Below, in pieces: positions 55,533-63,692 of a stretch of 63,692 nt of DNA. The stretch lies in the NCBI GenBank assembly GCA_028345965.1, contig JAOMEP010000005.1, positions 1 to 63,692 on the forward strand, written 5' to 3'. The notes under the pieces are model-generated. The model saw nothing but the letters and a program-made list of their open reading frames with translations. It did not search any database and was not told the origin of the DNA. The position numbers were made by a program, and so were the translations under genes. The stretch's first letter is position 1, and every line of letters starts with the position of its first letter. The DNA is from Candidatus Nitrosopelagicus sp. Lineage in GTDB: Archaea > Thermoproteota > Nitrososphaeria > Nitrososphaerales > Nitrosopumilaceae.

Positions 55533-56045
55533 TTAAATTACTTTTTTTCCTTTTTTAGTAGGAATAATTTTCCTCACAGAATTATCGAATTTCATATCAA
55601 ATTGCTTTCCTTTATGAAGACGATCTAAGACAATTCCCAATGCGCTAATTTCTGAATGTGGTTGATTTGAAACTGATACGTTATAATCAGATTTTTCATA
55701 AATTGTTCTAGGTACCTTTTCTGCTCCCACGACAATCAAAATTTTTTGATTTTTTCTAATCTCTTTAGCAACATCATCAATTTTCTCTCCATACATCGTC
55801 AAATGAACAATTTTGTATTCTTTGATCTTTGAGTTTAGAACCTTTTTCCAATCCTCAAAAAACTCTACCTCAAAATCTCCTCCCCACGTCTTATTCATTC
55901 TCTTAATTGTATTTTCAATCTCAGGATCAACTTCATTCATGTAAATTTTGGATGCTCCAAATGCTCTTGCTACTAGTGCGACATGAGTTGTCACTCTGTC
56001 ATCACGTATAACTCGCTGTCCAATTCTTAAAACTTCAATCTTCAT
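55533..56045 (-). CDS. tRNA (cytidine-56) 2'-O-methyltransferase aTrm56
   Basis: Archaea-specific SPOUT enzyme that methylates C56 in the tRNA T-loop. The N-terminal MKIEVLRIGQRVIRDDRVTT with the Arg-Asp-Arg core and the C-terminal knot region IVVGAEKVPRTIYEKSDYNV then SNQPHSEISALGIVLDRL are all family signatures. I use the ATG at 56045 (MKIEVLR); the open frame extends six codons into hflX. First core gene to the right of the glycan island. Confidence 0.94.
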   Translation of the reverse strand: MKIEVLRIGQRVIRDDRVTTHVALVARAFGASKIYMNEVDPEIENTIKRMNKTWGGDFEVEFFEDWKKVLNSKIKEYKIVHLTMYGEKIDDVAKEIRKNQKILIVVGAEKVPRTIYEKSDYNVSVSNQPHSEISALGIVLDRLHKGKQFDMKFDNSVRKIIPTKKGKKVI

Positions 56046-56046
56046 T

Positions 56047-57117
56047 TTATTCAGTTTTTCCATAAAATCTTTCTTGTAATAGTTGTTTTAGTTCAATCAA
56101 ATTTTTTCCTGTCAGCGCTGATATGTCTAAACAATTTTCAATCTCATCAATTTTTAAATTATTCATAATATGTAATATTTTTTTATCATCTATTGTTTCT
56201 GATTTGTTAAATAGAAAAATCATATTTTTCCTTTCTACTCCTAACTCAACCAGTGTTTTGTAACAAGTAGAAAATTTCTTTTTCATTAATTCATCATCAT
56301 CTAGTGAATCTATTACTAGCAAGATGATGTCTGTAAAAAGCAACTCTTCTAATGTTGATTTGAATGCATCAATCATGTATGCAGGTAATTTACTGATAAA
56401 ACCTACAGTATCTGTAATTAATGAAATTTCTCTTCCAAGCTTTAATCGTCTAGTTGTAGTTGTTAGTGTTGTAAATAGTGATTCACTTCTCTCTTTTGTT
56501 TCTCCAGTTACATTATTGAATAGAGTTGTTTTTCCTGCAGATGTATAACCTGCTAATGAAATTGTTTTAAATCCTAATCTGTCTCTTCCTTGTCTGTGTA
56601 ATGCTCTTTGCTTTCCTGCTTTTTCTAATTTTCCTTTAATCACTTTGCCTCTATTTTTTATGTCATCGTAATATGCATCAATGTCATACTTGCCGATTCC
56701 CATAAAACCTGGCTGTTCACCACCTTTTGCCAATCTAACTCGTTCTTTTGCTCTTGCTCTTTCATATCGTAACTGTGCTAACTTTACTTGCAACTTTGAT
56801 TCTGCACTACTTGCTCTACTTTCAAAAATTTCTAGAATTAATGATTCTCTATCTACAATTTCTAACTTTAATTTTCCAGCAAGGCTATAATTCTGGTTAG
56901 GTTTCAAAAGTTCATCAAATACTATAACGTCTGGTTTTAATTTCTCTATTTTTTCTTCTAATTCTTCGATTTTTGATTCGGTAATTCCATATTTTCTTTT
57001 TTGTAAATTTTCTACTTTTATCGTATACAGTACGTTGTATTGGGCTGCCTCACACAGGGATTTTGCCTCAGAACTGATATTTTCATTCACATATGTGATT
57101 AAAATACACGATTTCAA
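56047..57117 (-). CDS. hflX: GTPase HflX
   Basis: Ribosome-associated GTPase that splits or remodels stalled ribosomes. The N-terminal HflX domain (about 1-160) ends in a coiled Arg/Ala-rich stretch ([20 protein letters not shown]) typical of the family. The G domain has G1 [11 protein letters not shown]3 DTVGF and G4 NKSE. 356 residues. Its ATG is eight bases from the stop of the PhoU-like gene on the same strand, and it leads into aTrm56 with a one-base gap. Confidence 0.96.
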   Translation of the reverse strand: MKSCILITYVNENISSEAKSLCEAAQYNVLYTIKVENLQKRKYGITESKIEELEEKIEKLKPDVIVFDELLKPNQNYSLAGKLKLEIVDRESLILEIFESRASSAESKLQVKLAQLRYERARAKERVRLAKGGEQPGFMGIGKYDIDAYYDDIKNRGKVIKGKLEKAGKQRALHRQGRDRLGFKTISLAGYTSAGKTTLFNNVTGETKERSESLFTTLTTTTRRLKLGREISLITDTVGFISKLPAYMIDAFKSTLEELLFTDIILLVIDSLDDDELMKKKFSTCYKTLVELGVERKNMIFLFNKSETIDDKKILHIMNNLKIDEIENCLDISALTGKNLIELKQLLQERFYGKTE

Positions 57118-57125
57118 AATTATCT

Positions 57126-58169
57126 CTAGTTTTTCTTGGTTACTTTCTCAATATTCATGTTTAGAACAATTTCGCCAATATCACTTGCATATTCGGCAAT
57201 TCTTCTTATATTTTCAGCAATTCGCCTAACTCTAAAAACCTCTTCGGAGTTCTTTGATTGCTCTAGGGTTTTTAGGACGTCATCTTCATATTTTTTGATC
57301 TTACTTGATTCACTAATTGCATTTTCTGCCTCTAGATAGTCATTTTTGAATAAGGCCAAACATGTATTGTCTATTGCTGTTAGTGCAAAATTGTTCATTT
57401 TTTCAATACTGGTCATTATCTTACCTTTGATTGGTTTTTTGATATCTATGGCATCTTGGGCTAGCGTAACTGCGTGATCTCCAATTCTTTCTATATTTTT
57501 CACAATGACCCGATATCCTAAACAATCTCTTGAATTTTTAAACCCCATTTCTTCAAGCATGTGTTGATTTTCAATTGCTATTGTTAATTGTCTAATTATA
57601 TAGAAACCAAATCTATCAACATCATCATCAGAGTTGATGACTTCTTGTGCTAGTTCATCATTGTTTTCTTTTAGAGATAGTAAAGCATCTGTTTGCATGG
57701 ATTTTGCCATAGACAGCATTCTTTTGAAAGCACCATCAACTGATAATTCTACTAAATTGATCAATACCTGAACCGTTATTCCATCTGTAGAATCTGCTGT
57801 AATCTCAGAACCCATTAAGACTTTTTTTACAGCATTTCTGATTGCAATTCTATGAGTTGGAGATATCCTTGTTCCTACTTTTGGTTTAACATTGATTGTT
57901 TTAGAGTTTAGAAAGTATAATGCGATTAATTTTCTAACTATTGTAGATTTGTCATCTTCTGGTGAAATTACAAGATTAGATGATTCATCTACTGAAGATT
58001 TTCCAAAACTGACCGGCTTTACTTCTAGTATGGTGCTCCCATTTCTTCCAACTGTAACTTGGTCGCCTTGTTTTAGACCTTGGTCTTTAATCCAATCTTT
58101 TGGTAACGATACGATGTATGATGATTTTCCTGTAAACTGGATTTTTCTAATTTGGTCTCTATCTGCCAT
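57126..58169 (-). CDS. Phosphate uptake regulator: AbrB-like plus PhoU domains
   Basis: 347 residues. The N-terminal swapped-hairpin AbrB/SpoVT domain ([20 protein letters not shown] and [11 protein letters not shown], residues 9-45) gives DNA or partner binding. Two helical PhoU repeats follow, with acidic, metal-binding-type helices such as [16 protein letters not shown] and [20 protein letters not shown]. This fusion is standard in archaea and likely senses phosphate status. Pst transport genes are not in this window. Confidence 0.93.
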   Translation of the reverse strand: MADRDQIRKIQFTGKSSYIVSLPKDWIKDQGLKQGDQVTVGRNGSTILEVKPVSFGKSSVDESSNLVISPEDDKSTIVRKLIALYFLNSKTINVKPKVGTRISPTHRIAIRNAVKKVLMGSEITADSTDGITVQVLINLVELSVDGAFKRMLSMAKSMQTDALLSLKENNDELAQEVINSDDDVDRFGFYIIRQLTIAIENQHMLEEMGFKNSRDCLGYRVIVKNIERIGDHAVTLAQDAIDIKKPIKGKIMTSIEKMNNFALTAIDNTCLALFKNDYLEAENAISESSKIKKYEDDVLKTLEQSKNSEEVFRVRRIAENIRRIAEYASDIGEIVLNMNIEKVTKKN

Positions 58170-58333
58170 AACGCGGATTACTATATAGAATTAATAAATA
58201 TATGGTTTTTTGGGCGATCTATGTGTTTTAGTCAAAAACTAGTATCATTTTCCATAATTTTTCCCTCACAAAATCATACTTTTTGTATCATTTTTCACTC
58301 AGACTAATATTTACGAAATTATTCTCAAGAACT

Positions 58334-58810
58334 ATGGACCCATTTGAAAAAATCTCACATTCAGTTGATGCATTATTTGGTAGTGGAGTATCAAAGAATA
58401 TTCCAAAGGATATTGATTTCAAAATGTCAAAAAAGACCGGAAGAATTAGAGCAGTTTATCATAATGGTTTATTGCTATTTACTCCTCGCACAGATGGTGG
58501 AATTGCAATGTCAATTTACTGTGCTGAACTCTTTTCAAAAAATAAGAAATTCACAAATGATTATTGTATAGAAGTTGATGCTGATTCAAAACCATTTGTT
58601 GAGCAGGGAAAATCAGTTTTTTGCCAACATGTGAAACGATGTGGATCTAAGATAGAAATCGGCTCAGACGTGCCTATATTTTTCAAAAAACAGATAATTG
58701 CTGTTGGAAAATCCATTCTTTCTTCAAATATGATAACATCTCAATCTAGAGGTATGGCAATTAGAGTTCGGGATAGTTTAAAATCTCAGACTGATGGAGA
58801 TCAAGTATAA
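58334..58810 (+). CDS. PUA-domain RNA-binding protein
   Basis: 158 residues from the ATG at 58334 (MDPFEKISHSVDAL). The C-terminal half is a PUA domain: DADSKPFVEQGKSVFCQHVK, then SDVPIFFKKQIIAVGKSIL and SQSRGMAIRVRDSL. It resembles the MCT-1/TGT-type PUA proteins of archaea, probably acting in tRNA or ribosome binding. The 17 codons of open frame upstream of this ATG are AT-rich and lack a promoter fit. The stop overlaps the NAC start by one base, a common archaeal pairing. Confidence 0.88.
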   Translation: MDPFEKISHSVDALFGSGVSKNIPKDIDFKMSKKTGRIRAVYHNGLLLFTPRTDGGIAMSIYCAELFSKNKKFTNDYCIEVDADSKPFVEQGKSVFCQHVKRCGSKIEIGSDVPIFFKKQIIAVGKSILSSNMITSQSRGMAIRVRDSLKSQTDGDQV

Positions 58811-59157
58811 TGATGGGTGGACGTGGCGGAAATCGCGAAATGCGTAGAATGATGGATAAGATGGGTCTTGATATGGAAGAGATTCAAAATGTCCAAGAAG
58901 TAATAATCAAGACCGATAAAAAAGAGATCATAATCAGCAAGCCATCCGTTACAGAGATGAAGGCAAAGGATAACTCGATATTTCAAGTAGTTGCTGAAAA
59001 TATAGAGGAAAAAGAGTTAGAGGTTCAAATTTTCAGTGATGATGATATTTCACTAGTTGCGCAGCAAGCAAATGTGGATGAAGAAGCAGCCAAAAATGCT
59101 TTGGCTGAGGCTGAAGGCGATCTAGCAAGAGCAATTTTACTTTTAACTACAAATTGA
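58810..59157 (+). CDS. nac: Nascent polypeptide-associated complex protein (aNAC)
   Basis: Homodimeric chaperone at the ribosomal exit tunnel. Residues about 1-20 are a basic ribosome-binding tail (MMGGRGGNREMRRMMDKMGL), the NAC beta-barrel covers about 25-75, and a UBA domain forms the C-terminus (LVAQQANVDEEAAKNALAEA). 115 residues, normal for archaea. The ATG overlaps the stop of the PUA gene, so the two are translated together. Confidence 0.97.
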   Translation: MMGGRGGNREMRRMMDKMGLDMEEIQNVQEVIIKTDKKEIIISKPSVTEMKAKDNSIFQVVAENIEEKELEVQIFSDDDISLVAQQANVDEEAAKNALAEAEGDLARAILLLTTN

Positions 59158-59192
59158 AGATTTTAATAATGGCGTGAGAGGTTTAAATCAAA

Positions 59193-59516
59193 ATGAGTCA
59201 AAAAGTCGATGGAATTATCAATTCGTTATCTGAGCTAGAATCTGATATTGACTCTGTAAATCTTAGTTTAGCTGATATGAAAAAATCACTAAATTCCACT
59301 GCCCAAAAAGAGATTGACTCACTTCTAGAACAGACTAGAAAAATGGCTACTTCTGAAGCAGAATCTATGATTTCCAACTCTAAATCTAACGCCGAATCAG
59401 AATCTCAAAAAATCACCCAAGATGGTGAGTCTAAAGTTGCTGAAATTCAGCAAAAAATTGACTCTAACTTTGATTCTGCAGTAAATGATGCAGTATCCAC
59501 AATTCTAAAATCCTAA
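59193..59516 (+). CDS. Coiled-coil protein, possibly an A-type ATPase H/stalk-like subunit
   Basis: 107 residues, almost wholly helical with Ser/Asn/Glu/Lys-rich heptads (MATSEAESMISNSKSNAESE). The right-handed-coil-like alternation of Ala and Ile and the C-terminal short globular tail resemble stalk subunit H/AhaH-type proteins. However, no other ATPase gene is nearby and low complexity weakens the match. A general coiled-coil scaffold is equally possible. Confidence 0.7.
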   Translation: MSQKVDGIINSLSELESDIDSVNLSLADMKKSLNSTAQKEIDSLLEQTRKMATSEAESMISNSKSNAESESQKITQDGESKVAEIQQKIDSNFDSAVNDAVSTILKS

Positions 59517-59610
59517 ATTTTAAGACATTTTTGACAACTTATGTAGCAAATTTACGCCCAAAAGTACTAAATTTGTTGAAGTAATACACAAGGTATTACA
59601 CGTATAGAAA

Positions 59611-60248
59611 ATGCAAAAATTGGAATAGCCACGGAGTATGGAAAACCCTATTTCAAACTATCCAAAATTTTCAAGGAATTATCTATCCCATTTGATTCAA
59701 TATTACCTAGTGAAATTAATGATTTTGATGGTGATTTGGTAGTCACCACCGAAAAAGAGGCTCCAAAACAAATCTCAATACCAATGTTATTTGATGAAAT
59801 TATTAACAAAGATCCAATTGTTGTTAAGGGAATTATAACAAAAATGCTCAACTCATCAACTAATTCAAGCAAATTAGTTTTGGGAATTGATCCTGGTCAG
59901 AGAATTGGTGTTTCTGTAACATATTTAGAAAATGAAATCGCTAGAGCATTCTTTGTTTCACTTGATAAATTAATTCATTATTTGATTTCCATTTTAGCAG
60001 AATTACCTGCAGCCAGAAAAATTGTAAAAATTGGAAATGGTGATATGAAAACTGCAAACAAAATCCTTCAAATGTTAAACTTACAATTTTGTTCAAAGTT
60101 TGAAATTGAATTTGTTGACGAATCAAGTACTACACTTAAAATTAAAAATCATAATCAACGTGGAAAACGGGATATGTTATCTGCGCAATTCATTTCACAA
60201 CGAAGTGGAATTCCAAAATCAATTTTACCACTTTCTATAACCGGTTAG
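59611..60248 (+). CDS. RuvC/RNase H-fold protein with a one-base frame disruption at its start
   Basis: Roughly 212 residues if intact. The core LVLGIDPGQRIGVSVTYLEN has the acidic GIDPG strand of RuvC/YqgF-type nucleases; later FEIEFVDESSTT and KRDMLSAQFIS could supply further acidic residues. The frame is open from just after a TGA at about 59572, but contains no ATG, GTG or TTG until 59736. An ATG at 59611 is followed by CAAAAATTGG: with six A residues instead of five it would read straight into the conserved-looking KIGIATEYGKPYFKLSKIF. Sequencing error, a recent mutation or an ATT/ATA start are the options. Confidence 0.72.
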
Positions 60249-60289
60249 TACAAAGTCCGAAAACACAAAGATATTTATATTTAATTTCG

Positions 60290-60297
60290 TTTTTTTT
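60290..60297 (+). terminator. T-run after the RuvC-like gene
   Basis: Eight consecutive T residues 42 bases after the stop codon, the usual archaeal intrinsic termination signal. The whole gap 60249-60375 is very AT-rich. AAATCAAT and ATTGATTT also form a loose inverted repeat with a long spacer around 60320-60355. Confidence 0.35.
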
Positions 60298-60379
60298 GAA
60301 ATTGATCAGTTTTTAAATATAAATCAATAAAAATTTTACATAAAAAATTGATTTTTTTGTAAAAAATCACGCGATCCGT

Positions 60380-60387
60380 TTTATATA
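60380..60387 (+). promoter_or_regulatory. TATA box of the zinc-ribbon gene
   Basis: TTTATATA preceded by a short GC-containing block (cgcgatcc) in an otherwise AT-only gap. The predicted start of transcription is about 60410, a leader of under ten bases before the ATG at 60418. Confidence 0.6.
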
Positions 60388-60417
60388 GTTGTAAATTCTA
60401 TACTATATGCAAACAAA

Positions 60418-61044
60418 ATGACATGTAAAGGAATCTGTTCTAGATACAAAGCACAAAAACCAGTGGGAACTGGACGTTATGCATCTGGTCAAAGACGATG
60501 TCAAATCTGTGAAATCTTCATTAATTGGGAAGGACTTTGGTGCCCATGTTGCGGTTACCGATTAAGAACTAAACCACGTAATTTGAAGTACAAGGCTAAA
60601 CTTCGAGCACGAGTTGAAGCTGACGCAGCATCTGCCAAATCTCAAACTATTGAGGTAGCACAAGTGGCTACAGTTTCAGCATCATCATCTGATTTTGTTA
60701 AAACAACATTAGAAACTGCTGTCTCTGAAGGATGGACAAAGACAAAGACCGTTGAAGAACTCAGAAAATCTGAAGAACGCATGACCATCAAAAAGGCAAG
60801 AGAATTAACCAAAGAAGCATTTGATACAAAGAATGCACCAGTTGAAACTCCTGTTAAAGTTGCAGCATCATCATCTGATTTTGTTAAAACAACATTAGAA
60901 ACTGCTGTCTCTGAAGGATGGACAAAGACAAAGACCGTTGAAGAACTCAGAAAATCTGAAGAACACATAACCATCAAAAAGGCAAGAGATCTAGTCAAAG
61001 AAGCATTTGAAGCAAAGTCTGAACCGATAGCAATAAAGGCATAA
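60418..61044 (+). CDS. Zinc-ribbon protein with a duplicated C-terminal helical module
   Basis: 208 residues. The N-terminal part starts MTCKGICSRYKAQKPVGTGR and continues with CQIC and CPCCGYRLRT: three Cys pairs that should bind zinc. This head is a family I recognise from thaumarchaea, where several copies per genome occur; function unknown, nucleic-acid binding likely. Residues about 88-149 and 150-208 are tandem copies of a helical unit containing SSSDFVKTTLETAVSEGWTK, almost identical. A strong TATA box suggests high expression. Confidence 0.85.
   Translation: MTCKGICSRYKAQKPVGTGRYASGQRRCQICEIFINWEGLWCPCCGYRLRTKPRNLKYKAKLRARVEADAASAKSQTIEVAQVATVSASSSDFVKTTLETAVSEGWTKTKTVEELRKSEERMTIKKARELTKEAFDTKNAPVETPVKVAASSSDFVKTTLETAVSEGWTKTKTVEELRKSEEHITIKKARDLVKEAFEAKSEPIAIKA
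60679..60964. repeat. 100-bp perfect direct repeat inside the zinc-ribbon gene
   Basis: Bases 60679-60778 and 60865-60964 are identical at every position and begin gcatcatcatctgatt. The period is 186 bases (62 codons), so the copies stay in frame. Divergence starts only after the shared block and is itself modest. Synonymous positions have not drifted, which points to a very recent duplication or continuing gene conversion. Confidence 0.95.
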
Positions 61045-61060
61045 TTGAAAAAGTCTTGTT

Positions 61061-61393
61061 GTGGAAATTGGTTGTAATACAAAGACAGTTGTTTACGATA
61101 ATCGTACTTTCCTAGTGAATATGCTAAACTTTGAAAATGGTTTAATTCTCTCTATTTCTGAAAATTCACTAAAAATCGGTCCGATGCTAATCTCTATTAG
61201 CTCAGGTCCTGTACCTTCCACATCTGTCATTATTCCAACCAAATCTGAAGAACTTTTTTTAAAACTACTTGCTGAAAAAATTTCATCTTTTTTAAAAGGA
61301 ATTTGTGTTGTTACTGGAAATTTTGAAAAACCATTAGATAATGAAACCACAAAGCAATTAATGCATGAAATAATTGGAGAAATTAAAGAATGA
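61061..61393 (+). CDS. Hypothetical protein, possibly proteasome-assembly-chaperone-like
   Basis: 110 residues beginning at a GTG (MEIGCNTKTVVYDNRTFLVN). Pattern: N-terminal strands, ILSISENSLKIGPMLISISS, then a helix KSEELFLKLLAEKISSFLKG leading to a strand ICVVTGNF and a terminal helix. The strand-helix-strand order and the LLAEKIS helix recall the PAC3/PAC4-type proteasome assembly chaperones, but the match is weak. The stop overlaps the ubiD start by four bases, so the two are co-translated. Confidence 0.75.
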   Translation: MEIGCNTKTVVYDNRTFLVNMLNFENGLILSISENSLKIGPMLISISSGPVPSTSVIIPTKSEELFLKLLAEKISSFLKGICVVTGNFEKPLDNETTKQLMHEIIGEIKE

Positions 61394-62718
61394 CTGGAGA
61401 TTTACGAGAATACATTTCTAAACTAAAAAAATCAAAAGAAATCAAAATTATCAAAAAAAAGGTTTCAACTAAATTTGAAATTGCTGGAATTACAGCAAAA
61501 GCCGATGGAAATTCTGCCTTACTTTTTGAAAATATAAAACAAAATAATTTCAATTTGGTCAGTAATCTAGTTGGTACAAGAAAGCGATTTGCATTAGCAG
61601 TAAACTCTAAAGAAAATAAAATCCATGAATCCATTTATTCCTCAATTAAAAAAGCAAAAAAACCAAAAATAACACACAAAGGTAAATTTTTTGAAAATGC
61701 CTCAAAAAATCTCTCTGAACTTCCTATTGTTACACATTTTGAAAAAGAATCTGGGCCATTTATTACATCTGCTATAGTTTACTCTCAAAATCATGAATTC
61801 AAAACTCAAAATTCCTCATTTCATCGATTAATGCCTATAGATAAAACACATTTCTCGATTAGAATGGTTGAAGGACGTCATTCTCATCGAAATTTCATGA
61901 ATGCAAAAGAGCACGGTGAAGATCTTAAAGTTGCAATTACTGTTGGTGTTCATCCTGCGATATCAATTGCAGGTGCTTATCAAGCTGATTGGGGAAAAGA
62001 TGAATTGCATATCGCCAATTCCTTGTTGGGAAACAAATTGACATTAACAAAATGTCCATACACTGGAATGCATGTTCCTTCTGGAACAGAAATTGTTATG
62101 GAAGGTAAGATTCTCCAAGATAAAACAGACAAAGAATGGATGGTTGAAATGTTACGTACATATGATCATCCTAGAGACCAACCACTCTTTGAACTAGAAA
62201 AATTGTATTATAGAAATAATCCAATTTTTCATGATATACTCTCTGGATACGGCGAACATCATTTGTTAATGGGAATGCCAATAGAATCAAAACTTAATGG
62301 AATAATAAAGAAAAAATTCCCTTCAACTAACCAAGTGGTACTATCTAATGGAGGTTCACACTGGCTTCATGCTGTAGCCCAAATTTCAAAAAAACCTTCA
62401 ACTAATGTTAAAAAAATAATTAATGAAATTTTTGCATCTCACCGCTCTTTGAAAATGGTTACTATAGTGGATGATGATATTGAACCTTCAAACTCTGAAC
62501 AGGTTGAATATGCAATGGCAACACGATTTCAGGCTGACAAAGATATGGTATTAATAAAAAATGTACGCGGTTCCAGTTTGGATCCTTCCAGTAATCAGAA
62601 AAAACTCAAAACTGCTAAACTTGGAATTGATGCAACTAGACCCTTTGACAAGAGAAAAGAAGGATTTGAAATCGCAAAAATTCCAAAACTTGATAAAATC
62701 TCTCTAGACAATTACTAA
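61390..62718 (+). CDS. ubiD: UbiD-family decarboxylase
   Basis: Prenylated-FMN-dependent (de)carboxylase of 442 residues. Typical segments are FHRLMPIDKTHFSIRMVEGR, HPAISIAGAY, the FMN/metal region PYTGMHVPSGTEIVMEGKI and RFQADKDMVLI near the C-terminus. In archaea it probably takes part in quinone or mevalonate-pathway-type decarboxylation. The precise substrate is not shown by sequence. The prenyltransferase UbiX that makes its cofactor is not in the window. Confidence 0.95.
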   Translation: MTGDLREYISKLKKSKEIKIIKKKVSTKFEIAGITAKADGNSALLFENIKQNNFNLVSNLVGTRKRFALAVNSKENKIHESIYSSIKKAKKPKITHKGKFFENASKNLSELPIVTHFEKESGPFITSAIVYSQNHEFKTQNSSFHRLMPIDKTHFSIRMVEGRHSHRNFMNAKEHGEDLKVAITVGVHPAISIAGAYQADWGKDELHIANSLLGNKLTLTKCPYTGMHVPSGTEIVMEGKILQDKTDKEWMVEMLRTYDHPRDQPLFELEKLYYRNNPIFHDILSGYGEHHLLMGMPIESKLNGIIKKKFPSTNQVVLSNGGSHWLHAVAQISKKPSTNVKKIINEIFASHRSLKMVTIVDDDIEPSNSEQVEYAMATRFQADKDMVLIKNVRGSSLDPSSNQKKLKTAKLGIDATRPFDKRKEGFEIAKIPKLDKISLDNY

Positions 62719-62722
62719 CAAA

Positions 62723-63692
62723 ATGAAAGCTTTAGTTTATGAAAAATATGCAGAAAATAATGATTTTGCATCAATTTTAAAACTAAAAGAAGTTCCTGAC
62801 CCTGTTCCAAAACCAAATGAAGTATTATTTCGTGTGAAAGCTGCTGCATTAAACTATGATGATATTTGGGGAATGAGAGGTAAACCTTTGGCAGTTCCTT
62901 TACCGCATATCTCTGGAACTGATGCAGCTGGAGAAGTAATTGCAGTTGGTGAAGATGTAAAAAATATCAAAGTTGGTGATAGAGTTGTTTCACATGGAAA
63001 CATGTCTTGTCGTGTTTGTTCCAGATGTACTTCTGGAAGAGAATTTGATTGTAAAAAAAGAATAATCTGGGGATTTCAAACAGGTCCTCTTTGGGGTGGA
63101 TACTGTGAAATTGCACATCTACCAGAAATTAATGTTTTAAAAATTCCTGATTCAATTTCTTATGAAGAAGCTGCTGCTGCATCCATGACACTTTTGACAT
63201 CTTGGCATATGCTGATTGGAAGAGCTAAGATCAAACCAGGACAAATTGTTCTTGTGATGGGCGGCAGTTCTGGTGTCGGTATTTTTGGAATTCAAATTGC
63301 AAAATTATATGGTTGCACTGTAATTGCAACTGCAAGTCCAGAAAAATTAGAAAAACTAAAAGAACTTGGTGCTGATTACGCAGTAGACCACCGAAAGGAA
63401 GACTGGAACAAAGAAGTTTTCAAAATTTCAAAAGAATTGGCAAAAAAGAAAGGTGAAGCCCCAGGACTTGACGTAATTTTTGAACATATTGGTGGCTCAC
63501 ATTTCAATAAAGAACTAACTCTACTGAAATATGGTGCAACAATGGTAACCACCGGTGCAACAACTGGTTATGATGTGCCAGCAGATTTACGACAAATCTT
63601 CTTTAAGGGAATCAATATTTTAGGTTCAACGCAAGGAACTCGTGCTGAATTAGAAGAGGGATTCTATTGGATGGGTAAAGGAAAAATCAAAG
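62723..63692 (+). CDS. Zinc-type alcohol dehydrogenase / quinone reductase-like MDR protein (3' end outside window)
   Basis: Medium-chain dehydrogenase starting MKALVYEKYAENNDFASILK, four bases after ubiD. The catalytic GroES-like domain contains HISGTDAAGEVIAVGEDVKN and the structural zinc cluster CRVCSRCTSGREFDC. The Rossmann loop is GGSSGVGIFGIQIAKL. About 323 residues are present and the frame is still open at the window edge. Crotonyl-/acryloyl-CoA reductase-type members look similar; substrate unknown. Confidence 0.93.
   Translation, partial: MKALVYEKYAENNDFASILKLKEVPDPVPKPNEVLFRVKAAALNYDDIWGMRGKPLAVPLPHISGTDAAGEVIAVGEDVKNIKVGDRVVSHGNMSCRVCSRCTSGREFDCKKRIIWGFQTGPLWGGYCEIAHLPEINVLKIPDSISYEEAAAASMTLLTSWHMLIGRAKIKPGQIVLVMGGSSGVGIFGIQIAKLYGCTVIATASPEKLEKLKELGADYAVDHRKEDWNKEVFKISKELAKKKGEAPGLDVIFEHIGGSHFNKELTLLKYGATMVTTGATTGYDVPADLRQIFFKGINILGSTQGTRAELEEGFYWMGKGKIK

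Noticed and set aside
60318-60360. Loose inverted repeat AAATCAAT/ATTGATTT in the gap before the zinc-ribbon gene
   Set aside because: Only eight bases per arm in almost pure A/T sequence with a long spacer; expected by chance.
60642-61350. Minus-strand frames over the zinc-ribbon gene and the small gene that follows
   Set aside because: Their repeats and composition are antisense images of the duplicated coding module.

Overview
The window is AT-rich archaeal DNA and almost certainly comes from an ammonia-oxidising marine thaumarchaeon of the Nitrosopumilus type. This assignment is an inference. It rests on clearly archaeal informational genes: the GatD/GatE amidotransferase, pelota, a CDC48 ATPase, the aTrm56 methyltransferase, NAC with a UBA domain, and an archaeal-type SRP RNA. 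It also rests on a tetraether-lipid-synthase-type radical SAM enzyme, the short WVKNTAGWW motifs of a secreted protein, and a thaumarchaeal zinc-ribbon family (60418-61044). I see no insertion sequence, CRISPR array or integrase.

Left core block (1-19142). dnaJ opens the window. It is followed by a small basic protein, gatE-gatD, cdc48, rpl2, acylphosphatase, SRP RNA, a tRNA 2-thiolation enzyme, a secreted pentapeptide-repeat protein, a site-2 protease, cutA, pelota, a C/D box sRNA candidate, a YjbQ family protein, a DtxR-type and a TrmB-type regulator, and the radical SAM enzyme tes.

Accessory glycan/phosphonate island (19162-55376). About 36 kb is packed with surface-polymer genes in short, direction-switching operons. 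These cover glycosyltransferases, sugar-nucleotide dehydratases, epimerases and a dehydrogenase, DegT aminotransferases, and an amidotransferase-like Asn synthase. They also include WbqC, a sulfotransferase, sulfatase/phosphotransferase-fold enzymes, a PIG-L deacetylase, dolichol-type GT2 and GT39 enzymes, a B12-radical SAM/carbamoyltransferase pair and a CDP-glycerol-type transferase. In its centre (34293-37966) is a phosphonate pathway: PEP mutase, a split phosphonopyruvate decarboxylase, an Fe-type phosphonoacetaldehyde reductase and a CTP-dependent nucleotidyltransferase. A PhyH-type dioxygenase lies nearby. Together they could make 2-hydroxyethylphosphonate or a derivative, activate it as a CMP ester and attach it to a glycan or lipid. 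No methylphosphonate synthase is visible.

The most unusual item is a three-gene operon (32160-34245) beside the phosphonate genes. It encodes a miniature pyruvate-kinase-like barrel, a sulfotransferase and a protein that reads as a full-length fibrillarin paralogue with its SAM-binding loop eroded.

Right core block (55533-63692). This holds aTrm56, hflX, a PhoU-type regulator, a PUA protein, NAC, a coiled-coil protein and a RuvC/RNase H-fold protein whose start codon is out of frame by one base. A zinc-ribbon protein with a 100-bp perfect internal duplication, a small conserved protein, ubiD and the start of a zinc alcohol dehydrogenase running off the window follow. Several genes (tes, trmB, pepM) have a TATA box at about 25 bases before the start codon, which implies leaderless transcripts.
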